Assembly: GCA_015179045.1 (NCBI GenBank)
Contig: WHUZ01000004.1
Location: forward strand, 1,488,001-1,552,000
Direction: 5' to 3'
DNA from: Kalaharituber pfeilii
Taxonomy: Eukaryota > Ascomycota > Pezizomycetes > Pezizales > Pezizaceae
Length of the DNA stretch: 64,000 nucleotides
Made by a program: the position numbers and the translations under genes. The notes under the pieces were generated by a model. That model saw only the letters and a program-made list of their open reading frames with translations, ran no database searches and was not told where the DNA came from. This document shows positions 11,318 through 20,856 of this stretch, in pieces (position 1 is the first letter of the stretch; every line of letters starts with the position of its first letter).

Positions 11318-12430
11318 ATACCACCTCATGGCACTATGACGAGGTTTACGTACAGATGAAATAATGGTACTAAATACGAAATACACAACCACACACCTTA
11401 TCGCCTCCGTCCCCACCGACCATGCGTGAGTGTCTATCGAGATTGCTAGATAGACCACAACTTTGGTCCTCAAGGCCCAAGAGGTGTTCTCTGTTTAATC
11501 GACATACTTTGCGTTACTATTCCCATATTATGCCCACGCCTCGCTCGCCCTGTGACCTAGGAACTTGCGGTAACTTTTATCGTGCCTAGGCAACCTTATC
11601 CTGCGTCCTGGCCAGTCTGGGGCGCCCTGAAAGATGTGTCCCTGACAGTCCAGCCCTGGCGCCCCCAGCAGTTCCACTTGCCAGCCAGTGGTCTCGATAA
11701 TCTCTCAGCAACCCCCTTCTTCAGTGTTCGAAGGAGCCATTACACCCGTTGTCTATCCCATACGCCGATACGGCTGCTCTGTGCAACCTGGTGTATCTGT
11801 TCGGGGTCGGCCATCTTAGCGGGCAACTCATGACGGGCTCGGGGCCAGTCCTTTCCTCCACACAAAAGTGGATTGCCCGGGCCAGCCATGCTAAGACCAA
11901 TGGCCCGGGCCAGTGCTCCGCATTCAAAGATGAGTGGTCCGGGCCATTCATATTTGTGCTGGCTGGCCTGGGCTACTGGTCTGAATTCCGAATAAACACC
12001 CTGCATACTTGAGTAAAAATTTTCTGCATTTATCGCTGCCCTAGCAGCCCTACAGAGAACCAGATGTAGCCGCTCCTGTTGTCTGTCTTGGCGAATATAC
12101 CGATTCAGTATATAAGATCCTAAGTAGTTAGAGGATGCCTCGAGATATTCACTCTCACCGCATTCCCTACACTCCTCCGCCACTCGCATCTCTTCCTGTC
12201 CTGTGCAAGTTCAAACCCCAGTTCCTCGCCCTGCTTGTGTCAAGCCAAAGCTACCACACCTCCTGTCATTACTCTCCCTCCTTGCCCTTTCAAGATACCC
12301 CCTCATAATATTCAGCAAGAATTTGAACACTACCTCTAGTCTCCCCTACATTACAATCGCTCTCTTGTCGTATTTAGTCTCACTCTGATCAACATCTTTA
12401 ACATTAAACCCGGTTTGGACGCTTGAATCG
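11318..12430. other. no recognised gene
   Basis: No family recognised. Around 11876-11966 there are repeated GCCCGGGCCAG motifs that could be the arms of a small element; borders are not clear. Confidence 0.3.
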
Positions 12431-12628
12431 CCATTATACAGAACTTATAAGATATTCCACCTCTTCAACTGGGATCTTGCGGAGGGGAGCAGGAGGATTA
12501 GCGCGAATTATCGCATGGATAGGTTCCGAGATGAATCTCAGCACTCCGAGCCATTGGGTCTTGCCATTTGCGATGGAAACTTGGGCAAAAGGCGTCAGCA
12601 AGCATCTGATTAATCTTGAACAAGCAAT

Positions 12629-14342
12629 TTTTTTTTTTTTTTTTTTATTCACGTAACCCCGCATACAGGCTACCAGCCTATGGCAGGGACCCATATACCC
12701 GGGCCAGGTTTGAGACAACTAACTACGGAATCTACATACGCCCTTGAGCACCCAGTGCCCTCCGTCCCCCGGTCCCCGGCTACCCCAGATCGAGGCAGGC
12801 AAACCAGTACTCGACCGGGTCACCTTCCACGCCTTCTTGCTTCCATCCTTTCTCCTCTAGGTCCTTCCAGGACTGCCAGGTGACATGTGCCCCACCTTTG
12901 TTCTTCCTCTGGGGCCGCTCCAGTTCTGTGCATCTGAACACCACATGCTCAGCACTCCATGCCTCACCACATGTACATTGTACCTCCTCGCCACTAACCA
13001 TCCTTCTCCACATAGCTCCGCCTTTTCCAGTCCGCAGCCAAGTGTAATTTGTGAGTGCTCTCCTGCCCCATTTCACGAATTTGCCCTTCCCAAACCCTGC
13101 ACGCTCCCTCTCCTCTTTTCTTTTTCGAACTAACTCTTGACGCAGCCCACCCTCAGTGGCCTGCCCATCATACCTCATGCACTTGGCCCCCTCTTTGGCC
13201 AACTCATCCGCCTTCTCATTGCCTTCTATCCCCACGTGGGCCTTGACCCATGTCAGCTTCACTGCATCCGCCTTCCTTAGCCTCCGCCGCCTCTCTGCAA
13301 TCAGCTCTATCACCCGCGCTAGGTCTGCGGTTCTTGCCTTGCCAGTTTTTCCTGCTTTCTGGACTGCACTGATAGCTGCCTGAGAGTCTGCGAGTAGTAG
13401 CACTTTTTCACTGCCATCAACTGCTTCAAGGGCACTCTTCATTCCTGAGACCTCGCCGTCCCACACAGTTGCTTTTGTCCCTACCCACCGGGACCCTTCT
13501 GACTCACCTGCTACCACCTGCCTCCAGCACCATCCGCCACCAACACCGCCTTCCTCACTGCGGCTGCCATCTGTGAAAATAGGTACCGAGTCACTCTTAG
13601 CCTCATTGATGGCCTTTTCCCATTTGACTGGGGTGTCTTCCTTGCACAGCTTGAGGTCAATGACCTCAATGTCTGCCTGCAGTAGGTGTACATGTCGTCC
13701 CCAGGACACTCTCTCCTCCTCGTCGACCTCGAGAGTGCTTGCAATCTTTCCAGCTACTGACTCAAATCCATCATTTTTGTCTGTAGCATAACCCAAGCTG
13801 AAGTCTCTCCAGTCCCTCCCCCTCTCCCCCTCTCTGTCTGGGTCTGAGGCTACCATTCCACTGAAGCTTTCAGGCCACAGGTCCCCCACTCCTGTAGGGT
13901 CTGTAAGGGCGATGCTGGGATCAGGAGGCGAAGGCACGATCGCGGGTGCTACGAGACAGTAGGGACAGAGAGGGACGAGGTGGAAGAGAGAATGAGCGTA
14001 CGTTGACCAGTGGAGACTACATACAGGCGGGTAGAAGAGGTATATATAGACGAGAGAGAGTGAACAGAAGTAGCAAGTACGAGTATTGCATGAACTTGGA
14101 CATGACGACATAGAAGAAGACAGATGGAAATAGAAACATACATGACGACATAGAAGAAGACAGATGGAAATAGAAACATACATGACGACATAGAAGAGTG
14201 CTTGTAGAATGCTGTAGAATGATGTGGAATGATGTAGAGCTATGGCGGCGGTTCGAGAGCATTCTGTGGTTCGGGTCGATCACTGCATGGTTGTTACCAA
14301 GAACTAATCCCTGTTATTTCCTATTGCGGCATGACAGGGTCC
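12629..14342 (-). mobile_element. LINE T3, 5'-truncated
   Basis: A 1,714-bp insertion with the 14-bp duplication CTTGAACAAGCAAT (12615-12628 and 14343-14356). From its 3' end: poly(A) as T 12629-12646, T3 tail, then ORF2 on the minus strand (LACLDLG end near 12780). The RNase H reads PIFTDGSRSEEGG, WDGEVSGMKSAL, LLADSQAAISAV and LTWVKAHVGIEGNEKADELA, and the knuckle is CTCGEAWSAEHVVFRC. The RNase H frame is open from about 13950 to 12780, unusually intact. The outermost 390 bp (about 13950-14342) do not look like LINE coding sequence and contain a 40-bp tandem repeat. Confidence 0.92.
14101..14197 (+). repeat. 40-bp tandem repeat, 2.4 copies
   Basis: Units start CATGACGACATAGAAGAAGA and CAGATGGAAATAGAAACATA at 14101, 14141 and a partial one at 14181; the full copies are identical. 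It lies in the non-LINE-like outer part of the T3 insertion. Confidence 0.9.
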
Positions 14343-14498
14343 CTTGAACAAGCAATAGTGCTTGCCTGGAATGGTGTGAGCATTAAAAAACTCCTCTGGA
14401 ATCTGTAAGTCTTGGAGATCCATGTCGCTGGATAATCGGCGTTGCCGATTCTCGTTTGCCAACAGTTGGGCTAGAGTGTACAGTCAATGGACAAAAGC

Positions 14499-14550
14499 GC
14501 CCTGCGCATGGCGAACAGCTGCATGCGGGGTCACGTGATATATATTTAAA
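14499..14550 (+). mobile_element. T4 tail-only insertion
   Basis: CCCTGCGCATGGCGAACAGC then TGCATGCGGGGTCACGTGAT and an eroded A/T tail. Flanks GGACAAAAGC (14489-14498) and GGAACAAAAGC (14551-14561) form an imperfect duplication. The same tail variant appears at 19677 and, inverted, at 62678. Confidence 0.7.
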
Positions 14551-14728
14551 GGAACAAAAGCCTTGGTAAAACCGGTCTTGGCATGCTTTCTTAACAGAAT
14601 GAAAATTTGCAATATCTCAACTATGATGACCCGATCAACATACAACTTGAACTGAGTGCTAAGCACAGGACAGGGAATATGCTACAATACTAAAATATAC
14701 CATAGAATACATAGCTGACACTTAATAT

Positions 14729-15633
14729 CTAGTGCGTGTACCATCCTTTTGCCTCAATTACTGCAGCTACCCGATCCGGCATACTCTTCCACAGATCTTC
14801 AAACAAGGACTCCCGTAGGCTATCCCAAACGTTGGGAAGTACATTTGCTAGCCTTGCTCTAACAGCGTCTGGACCTCCGGGAGTGCTAGCAATCTTGGGA
14901 TACTGATCCCGGAGTTTTTTTCTTGAGCACTACCCAGACATGCTCTATCGGGTTGAGATCTGGTGCGTAAGGGGGGGGGGGGTGGATCAACTGTATTTTA
15001 TGCCGCTTAAAGAAGGTTTGAATAACTTTTGCTGTGTGGACCGGAGCATGGATCTAGCACTGCGATTGACATGTTCTACAACTGGTAGAACTAAGAGCTT
15101 AATTTTTTTTTTTTTTTTTTTTTTTTTGATATCATTACTCGCATGCCGCCTGATAGGCTATGGCGAGGTTCTTTTAAATACATGTGTAACGAACGGAAAT
15201 GAAAGGAAATTGAGTGAAAGAAAATAATATGGAGAAAACTCGATGATGTCCCGTCCCTATCCCGACTCTTTACTTGCCCATAACAGGATCTCTGTCAGGT
15301 GTCTCTGTCTCCGTCTGTTTTCGGGGGTCGTCTCAGGTCCTCCTCCTCCCCTACTAAGAGCTTAAGGAGGCATCGGTAGAGGATTGCATTTACAGAGTGA
15401 ATGAATGGTACAAATGTGCGCCTAGTTTCACTGTGAAAACGGCGGCAGACCCAAACTTGCTTCCGATTTTCGGATTTCTCTATACTGCACTCATCAATCC
15501 ATATCCTCGTTTTAACGTCTTCTGCTGTCCAATAATCCTTGCGCGGTAGTGCCCACTTAAACCTTGCTGCGGCTCTACAAGCCCACAATCGCATGACCGC
15601 CCTCGTGACCCTGTGAGCTCTGTCTCTGCTTGC
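14729..15633 (-). pseudogene. Tc1/mariner transposase, interrupted
   Basis: Minus-strand DDE transposase. The upstream part reads YWTAEDVKTRIWIDECSIE (first catalytic D in WIDE). After the insertion at 15103-15352 it continues with HAPVHTAKVIQTFFKRHKIQ, a C/G homopolymer that disturbs the frame, then APDLNPIEHVWVVLKKKL with the third catalytic site region, and ends GWYTH-stop at 14729. The N-terminal DNA-binding domain is not seen; the sequence runs directly into a YME1-like fragment at about 15634. Decayed by insertion and frameshift. Confidence 0.82.
15103..15352 (-). mobile_element. LINE T1 3' fragment in Tc1 transposase
   Basis: A 250-bp insertion with the 13-bp duplication ACTAAGAGCTTAA (15090-15102, 15353-15365). 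It has poly(A) (T run to about 15127), T1 tail and about 180 bp of 3' UTR/ORF end. It postdates the Tc1 copy. Confidence 0.9.
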
Positions 15634-15896
15634 GGAATGATCGCGCTCTTCCTTTCTGCACCCGTGGGAATCTTGTCCTTTGCCCACTCCATGTCCTTCA
15701 TGGTGAGAGCGGCAGCCTTGTTCCTTGAAGCGCGCACAGCGGCTTGATTGACGAGATTTTCTAATTCCGCTCCAGAGAAACCTGGAGTACCGCGAGCGAG
15801 AAGGGGCGGGTTGACATCAGGAGCAACTTGGATGTTTTTCATATGGTGTTGGATAATCCCGATTCTCACCTTGACATCAGGAAGTGGTACGAACTT
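15634..15896 (-). pseudogene. YME1: i-AAA protease YME1 fragment
   Basis: The minus-strand translation is a clear piece of the mitochondrial inner-membrane AAA metalloprotease: VPLPDVKVRIGIIQHHMKNI, LLARGTPGFSGAELENLVNQ, AAVRASRNKAAALTMKDMEW and AKDKIPTGAERKSAII. This is the end of the AAA domain (sensor-2/GFSGAEL region) leading to the peptidase domain. Neither the Walker motifs nor the HEXGH zinc site is present, so it is an isolated fragment. It is bounded on one side by Tc1 debris and on the other, head to head, by an EngB pseudogene. Confidence 0.88.
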
Positions 15897-15899
15897 GGC

Positions 15900-17046
15900 A
15901 CCCCGCCAGCAGCTGCTCTGCGTCCGCGCCCGCCCCGCACCCGCACCCGTACCCGCACCCGCCCCATGCCCCAGGCCCCAGGCGCCAGGCCCCAGCCGAC
16001 AGAATACCCTGCCCCACCCTCCCCCCAAGCCCGCCCCCGTCCCCGAGCACCTCTTCCCGCAGCCCCAGGAACAGCCTCCCCGCTCCAAGCTGGACGGCCG
16101 CCGGGAAGCCGTCCTAGCCCGAGGCGAGCCCGACCGCTGGACCCACCTCAGCGACCGTGGCTTCTACATCCCCCTCCGTCGTCCGTGATGGCTGGAACAT
16201 GCGCTCGGAGACCGAGACTCCGACCCCAGAGCAGATCAAGCGAGCCGACAGCATCTTCACCAGATACCCACCTCAATTCCTCTGGTCCGCCGCTGAATTC
16301 AACCGGATGGACTTTGGGAACGTGCAGCCATCCCACCAGATCTAACTCCACATCCCTCAGATCGCCTTCCTCGGCCGCTCTAATGTCGGCAAATCCTCTC
16401 TGCTTAATGCCCTCCTCAACAACTCCAAAATGGGCACCGTGTCGTCCAAGCCTGGGCACACAAAGCTCATGAACGCCTTTCCATCAACCAGGGCAGCCTC
16501 GTCCGCATCGACATGCCCGGGTATGGACACGGCTCGCGCCCAGAATGGGGCATACAGATTCTAAAGTGTCTTTTGTCGAGAAAACAGTTCCATTCGCCCC
16601 CACCCTCTGCACCCCCCCATCCCATCCTCACCGCCATCCCCCGACTCCGTACCGTCCAGATTCACCCAAGTGTGAGCTAACCCCCATCCTTCAAGCTTCG
16701 TATTTTTTTTTTTTTCTTTTATATCAGTACTCAGGTGCTTCAAGCTTCGTAGGTTTCGCTGCGCCTTTATTCTGATCGAAGCAACCCACGGTCCTAAACC
16801 CACTGATATCCAACTCCTTGACTTGCATGGCGCCAACGGCATCTCCTATACCAACTTGTTCTCTCCAAAGTCGACAAAACCCGTGACGAGCCCTGGCAGC
16901 TGGAAACAGTATTTTCTGTCCTCCACGAAATGATCACGGATGAGAAGCAGCGATTAGGGACTAGTGCTCTGAGCGAGATTATTGGGACTGCGGGAGATCC
17001 CCCGAAGAAAGGCGCACAGAGGATTGGGATTTCAGACTTGCGGTAG
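15900..17046 (+). pseudogene. EngB/YihA-type GTPase pseudogene
   Basis: Mitochondrial-type EngB GTPase, which in relatives assists large-subunit ribosome assembly. A proline/arginine-rich N-terminal region is followed by PTPEQIKRADSIFTRYPPQF and an in-frame stop near 16343. The G1 loop is [17 protein letters not shown], the switch region [12 protein letters not shown], then a frameshift, and G3 is [10 protein letters not shown]. After a 35-bp insertion at 16703-16737 come AFILIEATHGPKPTDIQLL, the G4-like LSKVDK and the C-terminal GTSALSEIIGTAG. Stop, frameshifts and insertion make it non-functional. No introns are evident, so a retrocopy is possible. Confidence 0.88.
16703..16737 (-). mobile_element. 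35-bp T1 tail-end insertion
   Basis: Only poly(A) (as T) and the last 18 nt of a T1-like tail (ATATCAGTACTCAGGTGC on the plus strand), flanked by the perfect 14-bp duplication CTTCAAGCTTCGTA (16689-16702, 16738-16751). Confidence 0.88.
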
Positions 17047-17220
17047 GCCGTGATGGTGGCGGCAGAGCTGGATGGCTCGATTACGCTTAGTGGGAAGCCA
17101 AGGCGATGAGTTATATATTAGCTCTCGGCCGTAATTCTACTAGTGTGTATAACGAATTTAATATCAAGGGACCCGAAAGTCACGAAATAGATTTCTGGTT
17201 GTAAATCCATCTCGCTGCTC

Positions 17221-17295
17221 TTAATAAAAGACCCTCGCCATAGCCCTCTGGGCGGCCTACGAGTATTGATATAAAAAAAAAAAAAAAAAAAAAAA
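17221..17295 (+). mobile_element. T1 tail-only insertion
   Basis: T1 tail plus poly(A) between ATCTCGCTGCTC (17209-17220) and ATCTCCCTGCTC (17296-17307), a 12-bp duplication with one mismatch. A small CTCCCTGCTCGCAGGGAG hairpin overlaps the right flank. Confidence 0.85.
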
Positions 17296-17307
17296 ATCTC
17301 CCTGCTC

Positions 17308-17800
17308 GCAGGGAGCAAAAAAAAGTGAAAGGCTAAAAATTAGAATGGGATCGATAAACAAAATAAATAAAGAAATAAATAAGCATAGAGAGAAAACTCG
17401 AGTTACAAATGTCATCCAAAAAAGCCATTGGTGAAAATATGACAGAAGGTTATCCAGACAAGTAACCCGTTACCCAGTTCCTTCCGCAGTCCTCTACGCA
17501 AGTTAAACTATGATATACCAGCAGCTTCGTTTCTAATCATATGACATACGACAGATGCATCAGCATATGTCTATCGCAGATGATGACTGTACCTCAACAA
17601 CACTGGTGCAAAATGGATACTAAGAACGCATGTGACAGTAACAGTTAACCGACAAACCAAATCCCTGGGGATTAACGGGAGCACTGAATAAGAGCAAGTG
17701 TGCAAAGGGGAAAAGGAAAGTAAGAAATAGCAACAATCAATGCCTCCCTGCCTTGATTCAAGTACCAGTAGTGTCTAAGAAATTTCTTATCTGGAGAAGA
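17308..17800. other. no recognised gene
   Basis: AT-rich stretch downstream (for the minus strand) of the WBP2-like pseudogene; nothing recognised. Confidence 0.3.
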
Positions 17801-17815
17801 AATCCTCATAATTCC

Positions 17816-18250
17816 ATTCAACTCAAGGCGGCGACGTATGGCTTTCCAGTCCCTGGCTAACCCCTGCAATCTGCGCCTCCTCATACCCCAGCGGCGGTCC
17901 ATCTGGTGGTGATGGTGGTGGTGGCGGAACTCCACTGATGGCCCTACATCTGGCGTCCATTGGGGCACAATACCTGGCGGCGAGCCATCACAACTTGGCA
18001 GGTCCAGATCCGTCACGTCCGCAAACTCCATCTCCTGGGGCATGCACTCTTTAGGACGCTGTATGTGATTGTGAAAGTCAATGGTCCCACCGTCCTTGAA
18101 AGTGGGTTTGAGCCCGAGCTCAGGGATGATATCGGGGATGTTGCCGTTGGGGACGGCACTGATTGTGCTGACCCAGTCATTTGGGCCGAAGAAGGGTGCG
18201 GTGACGTATGAATCGTAGACGTTCACGGGCGGGGCACAGAAGGATTCCAT
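17816..18250 (-). pseudogene. WBP2-like (UPF0664, GRAM-type) protein, broken
   Basis: Minus-strand translation MESFCAPPVNVYDSYVTAPF, FGPNDWVSTISAVPNGNIP, LTFKDGG-like LKPTFKDGGTIDFHNHIQR. This matches the C-terminal half of the WW-domain-binding-protein-2-like fungal family (APxLNVxDxxVxAPFFGPNxW ... LKxTFKDGGxxDF). The N-terminal GRAM part is missing upstream of 18250. After SVEFR the family's proline-rich tail continues in another frame (PPPPPSPPDGPPLGYEEAQ), while the open frame runs on into a histidine run and noise. The 5' truncation and the frameshift indicate a pseudogene; a missed upstream exon could explain the first. Confidence 0.82.
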
Positions 18251-18349
18251 GGAAGGTCTACAAGCGCTGTTCTAGTGTTAATTTAGGTCGTTTCTTAGCG
18301 AGCCACTTTCGTAATCCATTCTCTTGCAAGTAGATATACTAAAAAATTA

Positions 18350-18873
18350 GAGTATGGAGAAAAGAAAAGAGAGAAGTAAAGGGGTATCAAGGAAGAAGAT
18401 GATGCAGTAGAATAGAGTAGTGGCATCCAACTTCACAGCCATGCACCTGAAGAGAGAAAGATGTAAGACATGGTTGAATATATATTAAAAAAAAAAAAAA
18501 AAAAAGGACATGGTTGAAGAAGTTAGAACTTGTAGAATCAGAGAAGTATGGGTGTAGGAAGGTCCAGACTGGGAAGTACTTAGCTTTCTAGTGCTGTCAG
18601 CAAAGGAATTATCCAGAAGATAACAGAGAATGCAGATATATGAAAATGAACTGAAAATGGATGGCAGAGAATGGGGAAGAGTGGATGAGCTGGAGAGCTT
18701 CTTTTCTGGAATTAGGTGGTAGGGGATAGGAGGGGAGAGAGGCGGGCGGGAAGCTCATGTAGTTAGAATTTTCTTTATCAGCCTGTCCCCGGGCTATGAG
18801 GGCTTGCCCAGGGACCCTGCCATGGCTTAGGTCCTGCAAGCGGGGTTATGTGATTTGAAGAAAAAAAAAAAAA
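18350..18873 (+). mobile_element. LINE T2 3' fragment
   Basis: Decayed ORF2 end: REVKGYQG ... VVASNFTAMHLKRERCKTWLK continuing after a poly(A) insertion as KLELVESEKYGC, matching the T2 element at 34.7 kb (AVSNFTALRLERGRCAVWLK ... AAESDKCRC). The full T2 tail (CCTGTCCCCGGGCTATGAGG ... CAAGCGGGGTTATGTGAT) and poly(A) end near 18873. Confidence 0.8.
18479..18506 (+). mobile_element. poly(A)-only insertion
   Basis: Twenty-eight bp (TATATATT then A19 and G) between two perfect copies of GACATGGTTGAA (18467-18478, 18507-18518). Removing it restores homology of the surrounding T2 ORF2 to its relatives, so it is a real insertion. Confidence 0.82.
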
Positions 18874-18879
18874 TATAGG

Positions 18880-19268
18880 TGGCAAAGGCCTGAGACTGTG
18901 GAGGTACCAGATGGGTAAAGCGAACGGCGGTGCGGGTAGGAAGAAGAGACCACCGTACACGTGCTCGGCCGGTGCAGGGCCTGGAAAAAGAAATGCCCGG
19001 GGGGCGAGGACGACCTTTTACGACCCCCGAAGGGAAGGGAAGCGGAAAATGACAACCTGAAGGAACTGGCGGACTGGGCGGGATGCTGAACCTCTTACTC
19101 ATAGTTGAAAAGGGGCGGGACTTTTCTTTATCTGATTTCTCGACGTTCATGGTTGAAAAGGGGCAGGACTTTTCTTTCTTATCTTATTTTCTGACATTCA
19201 TGTACTTAACCTAATCTCGCCATAGCCTGCAAGGCGGCAAACGAGTAATGATATAAATAAAAAAAAAA
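18880..19268 (+). mobile_element. LINE T1 3' fragment, decayed
   Basis: Begins with degenerate ORF2 end (LRLWRYQMGKANGG-like), loses the knuckle cysteines, and ends with a T1 tail (ATCTCGCCATAGCC ... GGCGGCAAACGAG) and an A-rich end near 19268. Confidence 0.65.
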
Positions 19269-19663
19269 GACGGGGAGGGATTTTAGGTGATGAGAAGAAT
19301 GAGGCGGGATTGCGGCAGCGTTCGTGGGGAGCGAGATGGGAAGGGTTACGATTGTTGTCAGGGCGGTGGGTATGAGCAGCTGGAGAAAGGTAGAATGACT
19401 AGGAAGGTGCGGAAGATTGTGGACAAGAGGGCATAGCCTCAGAGGCTAGACGTCTTTGAAAGATCTGGAGGTGGTGCTAGAGGTCCTGCATTGATGGACG
19501 GGTTGAGCATGTGTGGAGGGCGTTGCAGGGTATTCACAGCAGTTAGGATGCTGACAGCGCGCCCATGGCAGGAGAAGGTACACATTTGCCAAGGTTTGAA
19601 ACTATAGCACACTACTTAGCGCACGGAGCTACTGGACTGGAAATCGTATGTAAGGTACTCCAT
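19269..19663. other. no recognised gene
   Basis: G-rich, low-complexity sequence without a recognised product. Confidence 0.3.
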
Positions 19664-19676
19664 ACTTGGAGTATAC

Positions 19677-19737
19677 GCCCTGCCATGGCGAACAGCTACA
19701 AGCGGGGTCACGTGATAAAAAAAAAAAAAAAAAAAAA
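19677..19737 (+). mobile_element. T4 tail-only insertion
   Basis: Sixty-one bp: GCCCTGCCATGGCGAACAGC, TACAAGCGGGGTCACGTGAT, poly(A). Perfect 13-bp duplication ACTTGGAGTATAC at 19664-19676 and 19738-19750. Confidence 0.92.
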
Positions 19738-19750
19738 ACTTGGAGTATAC

Positions 19751-20850
19751 TTTCACGCAGGTTAATGATGCCTCATCATCCCCCATCCCGCAAGGTTGGG
19801 TACAAAGAATGAGCCAAGAGTGAAAGAAAGAAATAAAATCAAAAAAAAAAAAAAAAAAGGAAAAATCTACCGCAAAACTCCGCGAATATGACCGTATCTG
19901 TGTCTCCAGACACGTGCAGGTGAGGGCCCAGCTACTAGGATCTTATACACAAATATGGTCAGTACTAGTAGATATAGTCTAGGATACATTAATATATTGC
20001 AAGCGAAGTATTGCAACTCTTCTTTTCGTTGTGTCCTCCGGACCTACATATTAATATGCAACTCTATTGGAATTCATATTTCATTAGAAATGAGTATTTG
20101 CTTACTACTAAGCTATATGGTCAATGATTTGTTGCATCGAATTATGAGATATTGTTGATAGGCTAGATAAAAATAGTATTAGTTGATGATCCGAAATTTG
20201 CGCAGGGGAAAATTAATGGTGGTAGCGGAAGAAATACGAGCGGGAAAAATGTGTTTTCTCTGTAAATATTCATTGGAAGGTACCTGCTGGAGAGTCCCTA
20301 AAGAGCACAGGTTGACGATGGCGATTGATATGACATCGCCTAGAATGAGAATAGTGATACCTTAAGATCATTGGATTGCGGCATCGAATTTAGTGCAGTT
20401 TTACCGCTCATGGGGATATGGTACCTACTGCCGTATATGAAAGCAAGAACCCTATATCTAGCGTAGCTATGGTGCCGGCAGTGTAGTACCAACACCAAGT
20501 CATGGGGATGACAAATTATGTATCCACAACACCACAACTATAGATCTGGAAATTTGAATCTCGTAAATCTATAGTATTTCCTATTGCGAACAATTCTTCG
20601 AGATTGAAAAAAAAAAATTAAAAAAAAATGCACATGTGAATAGGAAAATGAAAGATGACATTTTGTATGGGAAAGGGCAACAATGGTAAGGAGGAAGAAA
20701 AAGCGAGAAAAGGCTGCTGGCACCATTCGTGTAGTCTTGTTGCCTTTTGCGATACGCTGTGTTTCAAAATTACTATTCATGTGAAGACGCCGCTCTGCAA
20801 CAGGGTGGCGTAGGTTGCATGATGTCCATAATCTCCTGCGATAGTCCTCA
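19751..20850. other. no recognised gene
   Basis: AT-rich; a T/A-rich poly(A)-like stretch at about 19838-19858. No family recognised. Confidence 0.3.
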
Positions 20851-20856
20851 GGCCGC

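Larger units (their letters stand above)
12434..14423 (-). pseudogene. unknown gene split by a T3 LINE
   Basis: The two flanks of the LINE at 12629-14342 together match the locus at about 60275-60560 in inverted orientation. Upstream, ATG at 14423 opens MDLQDLQIPEEF as in the 60.3-kb copy (MDLQDLQIAEEF). Downstream, LLTPFAQ ... QWLGVLRFISEPIHAIIRAN matches LLTPNHL ... QWFGVLKFILGPTHAIICTN. The match ends near PVEEV. The product is unknown. The start segment and the LLTP segment are in different frames in both copies, so an intron or an old frameshift lies between them. Confidence 0.7.

Noticed and set aside
13950..14183. N-terminal extension of the 467-codon minus-strand frame
   Set aside because: It reads a 40-bp tandem repeat and non-LINE sequence; the family similarity begins only near 13950.
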